From Alphaproteobacteria bacterium (GTDB taxonomy: Bacteria; Pseudomonadota; Alphaproteobacteria; Rhizobiales; Methyloligellaceae), in assembly GCA_016869535.1 (NCBI GenBank), contig VGDX01000005.1, forward strand, positions 62,001-126,000: a DNA stretch of 64,000 nt, read 5' to 3'. The translations under genes and the position numbers were made by a program. Under the pieces are notes generated by a model that worked only from the letters and a program-made list of their open reading frames with translations, searched no databases and was not told the DNA's origin. This document shows positions 18,779 through 26,940 of this stretch, in pieces; position 1 is the stretch's first letter; each line of letters begins with the position of its first letter.

Positions 18779-20173
18779 CTATTCCCCGGCGACGATGGAG
18801 ATTTCCGGCTCGGGACGGCCTTCGCGCTCGCGCTTCAGCCGCTCGGCGATGATGAAGGCAAGTTCCAGCGATTGGTCGGCATTGAGGCGCGGATCGCAAT
18901 GGGTGTGGTAGCGGTCGGACAGGTCGGTCTCGGTGACGGCCTTGGCGCCGCCGACGCATTCGGTCACGTTCTGCCCGGTCATCTCCACATGAATGCCCCC
19001 GGCATGCGTCCCTTCGCCACGATGGATGTCGAAGAAGCGCTCGACCTCCGACAGGATCAGGTCGAAGGGCCTCGTCTTGTAACCGCTGCTACCCGCCTTG
19101 ATGGTGTTGCCATGCATGGGATCGCACGCCCAAACCACCGACTTGCCCTCACGCGTCACCGCGCGGATCAGCGCCGGCAGATGCTTGCCAACCTTGTCGG
19201 CGCCGAAACGGCAGATCAGCGTCAGGCGTCCCGGCTCGTTCTGCGGGGAGAGTGCATCGATCAGCTTGAGCAGGCCGTCGGCGTCGAGGCTAGGGCCGAT
19301 CTTCACGCCGACCGGGTTCTTGATACCGCGCAGATAATCGATATGGGCGCTGTCGAGGTTGCGGGTGCGGTCGCCGGCCCACAGGAAATGGCCCGAGGTC
19401 GCGTACCAGTCGCCGGAAGTCGAATCGACGCGCGTCAGCGCCTGCTCGTAGCCGAGCAGCAGCGCCTCGTGGCTCGTGTAGAAACTCGTGGTGCGCAGTT
19501 GCGGCGTGTTGTCGGCATTCAGCCCACACGCGCGCATGAAGCGCAAGGTCTCGGCGATGTGCCCGGCGAGTTCCTGATAGCGGTGGCCGGCCGGGCTGTC
19601 CTTGACGAAGCCGAGATTCCACTGATGCACGTGCTCGAGATTGGCATAGCCGCCTTGCGCAAACGCGCGCAGCAGATTGAGCGTGGCGGCCGACTGCCGG
19701 TACGCCATCAGCATGCGCTGCGGATCGGCCACGCGCGCCGCCTCATCGAACTCGATGCGGTTGATGATGTCGCCGCGGTAGCTCGGCAACTCTTTGCCGT
19801 CCTGCGTCTCCGTCGCGCTCGAACGCGGCTTGGCGAACTGGCCGGCGATGCGGCCGAGCTTCACCACCGGCGAGCCGCCGGCATAGGTGAGCACCACGGC
19901 CATTTGCAGGAACACGCGGAAGAAGTCACGGATCGAGTCGGCGCGATGCTCGGCGAAGCTTTCGGCACAGTCGCCGCCTTGCAGCAGAAAGGCCTCGCCC
20001 GCCGCGACGCGGGCAAGCTTCGCCTTCAACTCGCGCGCCTCGCCCGCGAATACGAGCGGCGGGAAGGTGGCGAGCTGCTTCTCCACGTCGCCAAGCGCGG
20101 CGAGGTCCGGATAGACCGGGACCTGCTCGATCGGCTTCGCGCGCCAGCTGTCGGGGCTCCATCGGGACGCCAT
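18779..20173 (-). CDS. 3-deoxy-7-phosphoheptulonate synthase, class II
   Basis: Role: first step of the shikimate pathway, condensing phosphoenolpyruvate and erythrose 4-phosphate. Seen: 464 residues, the plant-like class II (AroF/AroA-II) length; N-terminal [21 protein letters not shown] with the conserved metal-ligand Cys; [24 protein letters not shown]-like [20 protein letters not shown]; and [20 protein letters not shown] near the end. The ATG has AAGGAG eight bases upstream. Class II enzymes can carry inhibition by aromatic amino acids or interact with chorismate mutase, but I see nothing here that fixes its regulation. It is divergent from the YbdK-type ligase gene. Confidence 0.95.
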   Translation of the reverse strand: MASRWSPDSWRAKPIEQVPVYPDLAALGDVEKQLATFPPLVFAGEARELKAKLARVAAGEAFLLQGGDCAESFAEHRADSIRDFFRVFLQMAVVLTYAGGSPVVKLGRIAGQFAKPRSSATETQDGKELPSYRGDIINRIEFDEAARVADPQRMLMAYRQSAATLNLLRAFAQGGYANLEHVHQWNLGFVKDSPAGHRYQELAGHIAETLRFMRACGLNADNTPQLRTTSFYTSHEALLLGYEQALTRVDSTSGDWYATSGHFLWAGDRTRNLDSAHIDYLRGIKNPVGVKIGPSLDADGLLKLIDALSPQNEPGRLTLICRFGADKVGKHLPALIRAVTREGKSVVWACDPMHGNTIKAGSSGYKTRPFDLILSEVERFFDIHRGEGTHAGGIHVEMTGQNVTECVGGAKAVTETDLSDRYHTHCDPRLNADQSLELAFIIAERLKREREGRPEPEISIVAGE

Positions 20174-20289
20174 CGAATGCTCCTTGAAAAGTCACCGCTA
20201 TATAGGCGATCGGCGGGAGGCTGACCAGCTTCGGCTAAGATATTGCTTACTGCCTAGGCACTACCCCAAACCTCGATAGTTATGCCACC

Positions 20290-21489
20290 ATGGCGTCCAT
20301 GACCGTCAAGGACCCAAGCTTCACCATCGGCATCGAGGAGGAATATCTCCTCGTCGACCAGGATACCCGCAACCTCGTCCAGGAGAAGCCGCCGGCTCTC
20401 TTCAAGAAGCTGGAGGAATCGCTGCGCGGCCAGGTCAGTCCGGAATTCCTGCGCTCTCAGATCGAGATCGGTACGCGCGTGTGCAAATCAGTGCAGGAGG
20501 CGCGTGACGAATTAGTGCATCTGCGCGCCACGGTGGGCCGCCTCGCTGGCGAGTTTGGCTTGGCGCCCATCGCTTCATCGACCCATCCCTTCGCGCATTG
20601 GCAACAGCAGCAGCACACCGACAAGGAGCGCTACAATCTCCTCGCCAGGGATTTGCAGCAAGTCGGCCGTCGTCTCGTGATCTGCGGCATGCATGTGCAT
20701 GTCGCCATCGAGGACGAGGATCTGCGCATAGACCTGCTTGGCCAAGCCCCCTACTTCCTGCCGCATCTGCTCGCGCTCTCCACATCGTCGCCGTTCTGGG
20801 AAGGCACGCAGACGGGACTGAAATCCTACCGGCTCGCCGTGTTCGACGAATTGCCGCGCACCGGCATTCCCCACCAATTCTCCAGTTGGAGCGAGTACCA
20901 GCGCACCGTCGATCTTCTGGTCAATGCCGGGCTGATCGAGGACGCGAGCAAGCTGTGGTGGGACATGCGCCCATCGGCGCGCTTCCCGACCCTCGAAATG
21001 CGCATCACCGACGTCTGCCCTCTGGTCGAGGATGGCATCGCCATCGCCGCGCTCTATCGCTGCGTGCTGCGGATGCTCTATCGCCTGCGGCGGCAGAACC
21101 AGCGCTGGCGGCATTATCCGCCCTTCCTGGTGCGCGAAAACCGCTGGCGCGCGCAGCGCTACGGCATCGAAAAAGGCATGGTCGATTTCGGCAAGGGCGA
21201 AGTCGTGCCTTTCTCCACATTGCTCGACGAACTGATCGACCTGGTCGCCGAGGATGCCGCCTTTTTCGGCTGCACCGCCGAGATCGCGCATGCGCGCACC
21301 ATCGTCCAACGCGGCACGAGCGCCGACCGTCAGCTCGCCCGTTACGACTCGGTGAAGAAGCTCGGCGGCAGTGAACAGGCGGCCTTGCTGTCGGTGGTCG
21401 ACGGTATCGTCGAGGAGACCATCATGCCGCCATCTGGCGCGAAACCCGCGGCGAAGCCGAAAAAGGCGAAAGCGCGCGTCTCGTCCTAA
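20290..21489 (+). CDS. Carboxylate-amine ligase, YbdK / GCS2 family
   Basis: Role: ATP-grasp-like ligase of the glutamate-cysteine ligase type 2 family; YbdK-type members have weak gamma-glutamylcysteine ligase activity, and their true substrates are mostly unknown. Seen: 399 residues; IGIEEEYLLVD at residues ~13-23 (metal and nucleotide-binding glutamates); GMHVHVAIED; TLEMRITDVCPLVED; and a basic Lys/Ala-rich tail. Two ATGs three codons apart are possible starts. It overlaps the 3' end of the convergent SDR gene by four bases. Glutathione reductase lies nearby, but the two are on opposite strands and a shared pathway is only a guess. Confidence 0.88.
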   Translation: MASMTVKDPSFTIGIEEEYLLVDQDTRNLVQEKPPALFKKLEESLRGQVSPEFLRSQIEIGTRVCKSVQEARDELVHLRATVGRLAGEFGLAPIASSTHPFAHWQQQQHTDKERYNLLARDLQQVGRRLVICGMHVHVAIEDEDLRIDLLGQAPYFLPHLLALSTSSPFWEGTQTGLKSYRLAVFDELPRTGIPHQFSSWSEYQRTVDLLVNAGLIEDASKLWWDMRPSARFPTLEMRITDVCPLVEDGIAIAALYRCVLRMLYRLRRQNQRWRHYPPFLVRENRWRAQRYGIEKGMVDFGKGEVVPFSTLLDELIDLVAEDAAFFGCTAEIAHARTIVQRGTSADRQLARYDSVKKLGGSEQAALLSVVDGIVEETIMPPSGAKPAAKPKKAKARVSS

Positions 21490-22241
21490 AGTGTGGTGGA
21501 CATGCCGCCGTCCACGGTGAGCGCGGCGCCGGTGATGTACGCGGCTTCATCGGAGGCGAGGAACAGCGCCGCATTGGCGATGTCCTCCGGCGTGCCGAAA
21601 CGCCTGAGCGGCGTTTGCGCGAGCAGCCCCTTGGCGATCATCGGATTCTGGATATAGCGGCCGATCAGCGCCGTCTCGACATAGCCCGGCAGCAACGTAT
21701 TTACCCGGATGCCGTAAGGCGCGTATTCGACCGCGAGACTGCGCGACAGCGCCGATACCGCACCCTTGGTGGCGGAATAGACCGCCATCTGCCGCGTATG
21801 CTTGGCCGCCATGATCGAGGAGAGATTGATCACCGACGCTTTGCCCGAGATGCGCAGGAGCTCGAACGCCTCGCGCGCGCAGCGCACCGTGCCGTCGAGA
21901 TTGACCTTCCACACCCGGTCCCAGGCCTCGTCGGAGAGATGACGGAAATCGGCCCGCTCGCCGACACCTGCATTGTTGACCAGCACGTCGAGGCGGCCAT
22001 GCGCCTCACCGATGGCTTTCATCAGTGCCTGGACTTGCGGCGTGTCGGTCACATCCACCGCATGCGCGCTCGCCGCACCGTTCGCCTTGACGATGGCATC
22101 GGCGGCGGCCTTCGCCGCCTCGCCGTCGATATCGGCCACCACCACTTGCGCGCCCTCGCGCGCGAAGGTCTCGGCGATGGCCCAGCCGATGCCCGCGCCC
22201 GCCCCCGTCACCAGCGCGATCTTGTCCTCAAGCCGCCGCAT
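21486..22241 (-). CDS. SDR family oxidoreductase
   Basis: Role: NAD(P)-dependent short-chain dehydrogenase of unknown substrate. Seen: 251 residues; cofactor motif TGAGAGIG near residue 13; DIDGEAA after beta-2, where the Asp favours NAD over NADP; NNAGVG; catalytic Ser in NLSSIMAA, and YSATK as the Tyr-x3-Lys pair; C-terminal ITGAALTVDGG. The ATG lies inside the last 14 bases of gor, so translation is probably coupled to glutathione reductase. A longer frame beginning at a TTG four codons earlier is not needed. Similar to glucose/3-oxoacyl-type classical SDRs; the substrate cannot be told from these motifs. Confidence 0.92.
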   Translation of the reverse strand: MRRLEDKIALVTGAGAGIGWAIAETFAREGAQVVVADIDGEAAKAAADAIVKANGAASAHAVDVTDTPQVQALMKAIGEAHGRLDVLVNNAGVGERADFRHLSDEAWDRVWKVNLDGTVRCAREAFELLRISGKASVINLSSIMAAKHTRQMAVYSATKGAVSALSRSLAVEYAPYGIRVNTLLPGYVETALIGRYIQNPMIAKGLLAQTPLRRFGTPEDIANAALFLASDEAAYITGAALTVDGGMSTTL

Positions 22242-23622
22242 CGGACCCCGCAATCGGCGCCGGCGGTTCCCATCTCTGGCGCATGGTCACCAATTCCTCC
22301 GCGGCGGTCGGATGCAGCGCCATGGTGGCGTCGAACTGCGCCTTGGTCGCGCCGAGCTTGAGCGCGACGGCCGCCATCTGCACGATCTCGGCCGCATCGT
22401 GGCCGAGCACGTGGCAGCCGAGCACCTTGTCCGTCTCGCCGTCAACGACGAGTTTCATCAGCATCTTTTCGTCCCGGCCGCTCACCGTCGCGCGCAGCGG
22501 CTTGAAGCTGTTTTTATAGATATCGACCATGCGGCACATGTCGCGCGCCTTCTGCTCGGTGAAACCGACCGTGCCGATCTCGGGCTCCGAGAACACCGCC
22601 GTGGGTATGAAACCGTAATCCACCGATGTCGGCGTGTCATTGAACAGCGTCTCGGCCAAGGCGGTCGCCTCGCTGATGGCAACCGGCGTGAGCTGCATGC
22701 GGTCGGTCACATCGCCAACGGCATAAATATTGTCCACGGAAGATTTCGAGTTCTCATCGACCACGATATGCCCGTTCCAGCCGAGTTCCACCCCCGCTTC
22801 CCGCAGGCCGAACCCCATGGTGCTGGGAAGCCGTCCGGTGGCGGCCATGACCAGATCGGCGATCACGCAATCGCCCTGCTTGAGATTGATCCGGACTCCG
22901 TCCCCCTCCTTCTCGATCGAGGCCACATCGGCGTTCATGCGCAGGCCGACGCCGCGATTGCGCAGCGCCGCGGCCAGCCCGTCACGGAGATCGTCGTCGA
23001 AATCGCGCAGGATCTGGTCGCCGCGATGCAGCACCGTCACCGTCACGCCGAGGCCGGCGAAGATCGAGGCGAACTCCATGCCGATATAGCCCGCGCCGAC
23101 AATGGCGATGCTTTTAGGCAATTCCTCAAGCTCGAAGCACTCGTTGGAGGTGATGAAATATTCCTTGCCCGGCACATCCGGGATGAACGGATGCGAGCCG
23201 GTGGCGATCAGAATGGTTTTCGCTGAGATCGTTTCGTCGCGTTCGGCGAGCTTGACCGTGTGGCGATCGAGGAGGCTCGCGCGGGTGAGAAAGCGGTCGA
23301 CGCCCGCTTTCTCCAGCGTGCGCGTATAGGCGCCGTTCAACCGGTCGACCTCGCGCCTGACATTATGAATCAGAGTGGGCCAGTCGAACCGCAAGGCCTC
23401 GCAGGTCCAGCCGAAGCCGCGCGCATCCTCGAACTCGCCGGCATAGCGGCTGCCATAGACCAGCAGCTTCTTCGGCACGCAGCCGCGGATCACGCAGGTG
23501 CCGCCGATGCGATAGTCCTCGGCGATGCCGACATGAGCGCCAAGCTCGGCGGCAAGCCGTGCCGCACGCACGCCGCCTGAGCCTGCGCCGATCACGAACA
23601 GATCGTAGTCGTATTGTGCCAC
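22228..23622 (-). CDS. gor: Glutathione-disulfide reductase
   Basis: Role: FAD enzyme reducing oxidised glutathione with NADPH in the cytoplasm. Seen: 464 residues; FAD site VIGAGSGGVRAAR near residue 10; redox-active GGTCVIRGCVPKK with Cys43 and Cys48; NADPH-binding GAGYIGMEFASI near residue 180, followed by Arg-rich residues; YAVGDVTDR; and the C-terminal FDATMALHPTAAEELVTMR, whose HPTxxEE supplies the active-site base of the partner subunit. It starts six bases after the rpiA stop and overlaps the following SDR gene. Glutathione reductase next to rpiA is a common Rhizobiales order. Confidence 0.96.
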   Translation of the reverse strand: MAQYDYDLFVIGAGSGGVRAARLAAELGAHVGIAEDYRIGGTCVIRGCVPKKLLVYGSRYAGEFEDARGFGWTCEALRFDWPTLIHNVRREVDRLNGAYTRTLEKAGVDRFLTRASLLDRHTVKLAERDETISAKTILIATGSHPFIPDVPGKEYFITSNECFELEELPKSIAIVGAGYIGMEFASIFAGLGVTVTVLHRGDQILRDFDDDLRDGLAAALRNRGVGLRMNADVASIEKEGDGVRINLKQGDCVIADLVMAATGRLPSTMGFGLREAGVELGWNGHIVVDENSKSSVDNIYAVGDVTDRMQLTPVAISEATALAETLFNDTPTSVDYGFIPTAVFSEPEIGTVGFTEQKARDMCRMVDIYKNSFKPLRATVSGRDEKMLMKLVVDGETDKVLGCHVLGHDAAEIVQMAAVALKLGATKAQFDATMALHPTAAEELVTMRQRWEPPAPIAGSDAAA

Positions 23623-23628
23623 TTGGTG

Positions 23629-24336
23629 TCAGGCTCCAGGGCGGCGCAGCGACTTCACGCCGCCGCCACCGGCCACGATAGCCAAATCGGCGAGCCCGAG
23701 GAACATGCCATGCTCGACCACGCCCGGCACGCGGTTCAGCGCAAAAGCGAGCACTTCGGGCTCGGGGATGGCGCCGAAGGAGCAATCGACGATGAGATTG
23801 CCTTGATCGGTGATGAAGGGCGCGTCGCCTTGTGCGGTACGCAATTTGATTTCGCCTTCGCACCCGGCCTGGGCTGCGAGCGCCTTGATCAGCCGGATCG
23901 TCGCCAACAGGCCGAAACGCACCACCTCGACGGGAAGCGGAAACTTGCCAAGTGTTTTGACCAATTTGCCTTCGTCGGCGATCACCACCATGCGTGAGGA
24001 CGCCGTCGCCACGATCTTCTCGCGCAGAAGCGCCCCGCCGCCGCCCTTGATCATGCGCAGTTCGGGGTCGATCTCGTCGGCGCCGTCCACGGTGAGATCG
24101 AGCTCAGGCGTCTCGTCGAGTGTGGTGAGCGGAATGCCTAGTCTTTCGGCCTGAGTCCGTGTCGCTTCCGAGGTCGGTACGCACAACACGTGCAGCCCCG
24201 AGGCGACACGCCGCCCCAGCGCATCGACAAAACGCGCGGCCGTCGAGCCGGTGCCGAGGCCAAGCCGCATGCCCTCCTCGACGAGGTCGAGCGCGGCGAG
24301 CGCCGCCTTCTGCTTCAGGTCGTCGACTTTCGGCAA
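23629..24336 (-). CDS. rpiA: Ribose-5-phosphate isomerase A
   Basis: Role: interconverts ribose 5-phosphate and ribulose 5-phosphate in the pentose phosphate pathway. Seen: 235 residues; [13 protein letters not shown] (phosphate loop) near residue 27; [12 protein letters not shown] with catalytic Asp residues; [13 protein letters not shown] with the catalytic Glu; and ADEGKLV. The Lys at IADEGK and GGG block are in family positions. It is the first gene of the rpiA-gor-SDR unit; the gabD remnant lies upstream on the same strand, so the original promoter may have been altered there. Confidence 0.96.
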   Translation of the reverse strand: MPKVDDLKQKAALAALDLVEEGMRLGLGTGSTAARFVDALGRRVASGLHVLCVPTSEATRTQAERLGIPLTTLDETPELDLTVDGADEIDPELRMIKGGGGALLREKIVATASSRMVVIADEGKLVKTLGKFPLPVEVVRFGLLATIRLIKALAAQAGCEGEIKLRTAQGDAPFITDQGNLIVDCSFGAIPEPEVLAFALNRVPGVVEHGMFLGLADLAIVAGGGGVKSLRRPGA

Positions 24337-24348
24337 ACGCTTTTTCCC

Positions 24349-24570
24349 TCAGTCGCCAAGAGCGCCCATTATCACGTATTTCAGCTCTATAAACTCCTCG
24401 ATACCATGATGGGAGCCCTCGCGGCCAAGTCCCGATTCCTTCATGCCACCGAACGCCAGCTCGTAGGAAATGATCCCCTCATTGACCCCGACAATGCTGT
24501 ATTCCAGCGCCTCGGCCACCCGCCAGGCCCGGGCCAGATCGCGCGTGTAGAAATAGGCGGCGCTTTCAGG
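24349..24570 (-). pseudogene. gabD: C-terminal remnant of succinate-semialdehyde dehydrogenase
   Basis: Seen: an open minus-strand frame without its own start encodes [20 protein letters not shown], then [20 protein letters not shown], then [20 protein letters not shown] and a stop. This matches the last ~70 residues of GabD-type aldehyde dehydrogenases, including the GGxKxSGxGREG block. The catalytic Cys and the NAD-binding domain are absent; upstream in frame there is a TAG within 12 codons of the homologous start. It therefore looks like a truncated gene left after a deletion, with gph now directly on the other side. Confidence 0.85.
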
Positions 24571-24650
24571 AGCGAGGGATCGCTGAGCTGCATGGTCGCA
24601 CTCCTACGCCGCCGCTTGCCAGGCTGCAAGGTGCCGTGTGACTAGAGAGA

Positions 24651-25340
24651 ATGCTTACGGGCACCACCATCGTCTTCGATCTCGACGGCACGCTCGTCGA
24701 TACCGCGCCGGACCTGACCCATGCGCTGAACCACGCGCTTGCCGAGCGCGGGCATGCGCCGGTCATGCTGGACGCGATCCGCGCCACGGTCGGGCGCGGC
24801 GCCCGCGCCATGATCGAGGCGGCACTGGCGCTCTCCGGGATCGAGGACGACGTGGACCGCTTGCTCGCCACCTTCCTCGTCTATTACGAGGCGAACATCG
24901 CCGTCGAAAGCCGGCCCTACCCCGGCGCCGAGGCCGCGCTTGAACGTTTCAAAGATTCAGGCGCGCGTCTCGCGATCTGCACCAACAAGCGCGAAAGCCT
25001 GAGCCGCAAGCTGTTGGACGCCATTGAGCTCGACAGGTTTTTCCATGCGATTGCCGGGCGCGACACCTTCCCCATGTCGAAACCGGACCCCGGCCATTTG
25101 ACCGGCGCTATCAGGCTCGCCGGCGGCGATCCTGCCAATGCCGTCATGGTCGGCGACAGCGTAACCGATATTGAGACCGCCAAAGCCGCCGCCATCCCGG
25201 CAATTCTCGTTGGCTTCGGCTATGGGCCGCTGCCGCCCGCCGGCCTCGTCCCGGATGCCGTGATCGAGACCTTCGAGGCCTTGGAAGATGCCGCAATGTT
25301 GCTGGTTAACGGCACGACGCCCATCCCGGCACGCCCCTAA
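24651..25340 (+). CDS. gph: Phosphoglycolate phosphatase-like HAD hydrolase
   Basis: Role: dephosphorylates 2-phosphoglycolate or a related small phosphate ester. Seen: 229 residues; HAD motif I FDLDGTLVDTAPD with the nucleophile Asp at residue ~10; motif II in ICTNKRES (Thr); Lys at SKPDP; motif IV in MVGDSVTDIETAKAA. The cap domain after motif I (ALNHALAERG onward) fits the Gph subgroup. The chosen ATG follows AGAGAG. The specific substrate within the Gph/beta-phosphoglucomutase-like group is inferred from overall resemblance and not proven. It is transcribed away from the gabD remnant. Confidence 0.85.
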   Translation: MLTGTTIVFDLDGTLVDTAPDLTHALNHALAERGHAPVMLDAIRATVGRGARAMIEAALALSGIEDDVDRLLATFLVYYEANIAVESRPYPGAEAALERFKDSGARLAICTNKRESLSRKLLDAIELDRFFHAIAGRDTFPMSKPDPGHLTGAIRLAGGDPANAVMVGDSVTDIETAKAAAIPAILVGFGYGPLPPAGLVPDAVIETFEALEDAAMLLVNGTTPIPARP

Positions 25341-25466
25341 ACGCCCAATTCCCGCCGCAGATCGAGCTTATCTCCACCCGACCGTTCTTAATGAAGAGCC
25401 ACAGTGTGGTGTAAGGTTGCAGCCTTAAGGGCCGTGAACGGACGGATTTGGACAAGGAGGGATGGG

Positions 25467-25772
25467 ATGCTCAGACGTGTCGTGATCGGGGCTGCCGTGG
25501 TGTGCCTCATGGGCGTGTCGGCTTATGCCCAAGATGACACCAATGGCATGGCGCAAGAGGAAGCAATTGAGAACAGCGAGTGCGCTCAGCAGCTCACCTC
25601 GGCCCAGGAAGCCGTGCAGGACAAGATCGATGCCAACGCGCTAAGCGAGGAAGAGGCTGAAAAGATTTATTTGCTGCTCGATGAGGCTGACGCGCTCTGC
25701 ACCGAAGGCAATGGCGCCGAGGCCAGCGCGAAACTCGCCGCCGTCAATAAGATGGTCGGCAAAGGCAACTGA
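25467..25772 (+). CDS. Small secreted protein with two cysteines
   Basis: Seen: 101 residues; a clear signal peptide (MLRRVVIGAAVVCLMGVSAY then AQDDTN), an acidic mature part with two Cys (SECAQQL and ALCTEGNG) probably forming one disulfide, and an alpha-helical Glu/Ala-rich middle (ALSEEEAEKIYLLLDEAD). The ATG has AAGGAGG six bases upstream, one of the better ribosome sites in the window; a second ATG five bases earlier is out of frame. I do not recognise the family. Monocistronic, between gph and tRNA-Val. Confidence 0.82.
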   Translation: MLRRVVIGAAVVCLMGVSAYAQDDTNGMAQEEAIENSECAQQLTSAQEAVQDKIDANALSEEEAEKIYLLLDEADALCTEGNGAEASAKLAAVNKMVGKGN

Positions 25773-25967
25773 CGCCAGGCTGGCAGGACGGTGCGGGGGA
25801 ATCGTGCCGTCCTTATCGTTTCGCCGGCAAGGCGCGCAGCCGGCACGTTCCCAGATTTTCCATGCGCTTCCTTGACTTCGCGGGGGGCCAATCGCTAAAT
25901 CCGAGAGACCAGAGCGTGATCCCGCAGCGCCAGGTTTTGCGGTAAGACCACGCGCCTAGGCCTGAAT

Positions 25968-26043
25968 GGGCGGTTAGCTCAGCTGGTAGAGCACTGTGTT
26001 CACATCGCAGGGGTCACTGGTTCAAGTCCAGTACCGCCCACCA
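25968..26043 (+). tRNA. tRNA-Val (anticodon CAC)
   Basis: Seen: full cloverleaf. Acceptor GGGCGGT pairs with ACCGCCC; D-arm GCTC...GAGC; anticodon stem CTGTG/CGCAG with loop TTCACAT, anticodon CAC at 26001-26003; variable loop GGGTC; T-arm ACTGG/CCAGT with loop TTCAAGT; discriminator A and encoded CCA. It reads GTG valine codons. No integrase gene or duplicated tRNA end was seen next to it. Confidence 0.97.
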
Positions 26044-26049
26044 TCATTT

Positions 26050-26289
26050 TCAATACCTGTTGCGGTCATAACTCCTACGCCCCTGGGGCGGCGGTGTTCC
26101 GGCCGTCCAGTCGGCTATGCAATTGGCGATATAGGCTTCCTTTTCCCTGGCGCGGAGCGCCGGGAGAACGCGATTGGCGGCCTTCCAACAGGCTGTCTCA
26201 ACCCATTGGGGGGCGGCAATTGCAGGCGTCGCGAAAACCAGAACCAGATACATTATCGGAACGATCTTCATGATCGGAACGATCTTCAT
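26050..26289 (-). CDS. Small secreted protein with duplicated signal-peptide start
   Basis: Seen: 79 residues from an ATG with AGGAGGG eight bases upstream. The N-terminus reads MKIVPIMKIVPIMYLVLVFA then TPAIAAPQW, a Sec signal peptide with cleavage after AIA. The mature ~53 residues have two Cys (TACWKA and ANCIADW), Arg/Lys-rich helices, and a Pro/Arg-rich tail. The first six codons are an exact tandem copy of the next six. A second in-frame ATG at the second copy would give the same mature protein. Upstream ATGs exist but lie in front of the ribosome site. Family unknown; it converges on tRNA-Val, with its stop six bases from the CCA end. Confidence 0.7.
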   Translation of the reverse strand: MKIVPIMKIVPIMYLVLVFATPAIAAPQWVETACWKAANRVLPALRAREKEAYIANCIADWTAGTPPPQGRRSYDRNRY

Positions 26290-26290
26290 G
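26255..26290. repeat. Perfect 18-bp tandem duplication
   Basis: Seen: ATCGGAACGATCTTCATG occurs twice back to back. On the minus strand it encodes the repeated MKIVPI at the start of the small secreted protein and provides a second in-frame start codon. Confidence 0.92.
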
Positions 26291-26378
26291 CCGGTTGCCC
26301 TCCTCTTCATCATCGAAGTTGGCACGGCTAGTTTAGCAGAAAGCGGGATAAGTAACCTCAAGATCGCAGCAGCATGGC

Positions 26379-26783
26379 TTAAGGACGCGACCGACCCTCC
26401 CGCCAGGCATCGACGCTCCAGGGACCCGGCCCGGCAAAGACCAGATACAAGAAGATGAAGCAGTAGAGGATCGCCGCATCGCCGCCGTTGAGCAGCGGGT
26501 AGATGCTCTTTGGCGCATGCGCGATCCAGTAGGCAAACGCCATGAGGCCGGACAGGATGAAGGCAACCGGACGCGTGAACAGACCAACAATCAGAAGCGC
26601 ACCACCGACGATCTCTAAGACGCCCGCGATCCAGGGCAGCGACAGGAACTGTGGCGAGAAGTCCGACGGCGGGAAGCCCAGCAGCTTCGCCGTGCCATGT
26701 TCCATGAAGATCAGTGCAGAAACGATACGCAGAATGCTGAGCACGTGCGGTGCCCAGACGGTCTCTAAAGTGTGGGTGTTCAT
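26379..26783 (-). CDS. DoxX family membrane protein
   Basis: Role: DoxX-like proteins are four-helix inner-membrane proteins, some linked to quinone-dependent thiosulfate oxidation or redox stress; most have unknown roles. Seen: 134 residues with four hydrophobic segments; RIVSALIFMEHGTAKLLGFP, the typical DoxX start with HGxxKL; VLEIVGGALLIVGLFTRPVA; and FAYWIAHAPKSIYPLLNGGD near residue 95, a characteristic block. The ATG six bases after GGGAGG is preferred over one two codons upstream that overlaps the ribosome site. It is likely monocistronic. Confidence 0.92.
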   Translation of the reverse strand: MNTHTLETVWAPHVLSILRIVSALIFMEHGTAKLLGFPPSDFSPQFLSLPWIAGVLEIVGGALLIVGLFTRPVAFILSGLMAFAYWIAHAPKSIYPLLNGGDAAILYCFIFLYLVFAGPGPWSVDAWREGRSRP

Positions 26784-26940
26784 GGACATCCTCCCTCTCG
26801 CGCCCAACCGGCAAAGTCTAGCCTCGAATGAACGCAGAGTCAGCGCGACCTCACGCAGGTTTGCGTGGAAAACTAGAGCTCGGCAGCGATGCGGGCGCTA
26901 AGCTTCCCAGAGATCTGCCCTGCTGATGGTAAGTGGAGGA

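Noticed and set aside
25968-26290. tRNA-Val as an integration site for an island
   Set aside because: No integrase, no repeated tRNA 3' end and no composition change follow it; neighbours are ordinary small genes.
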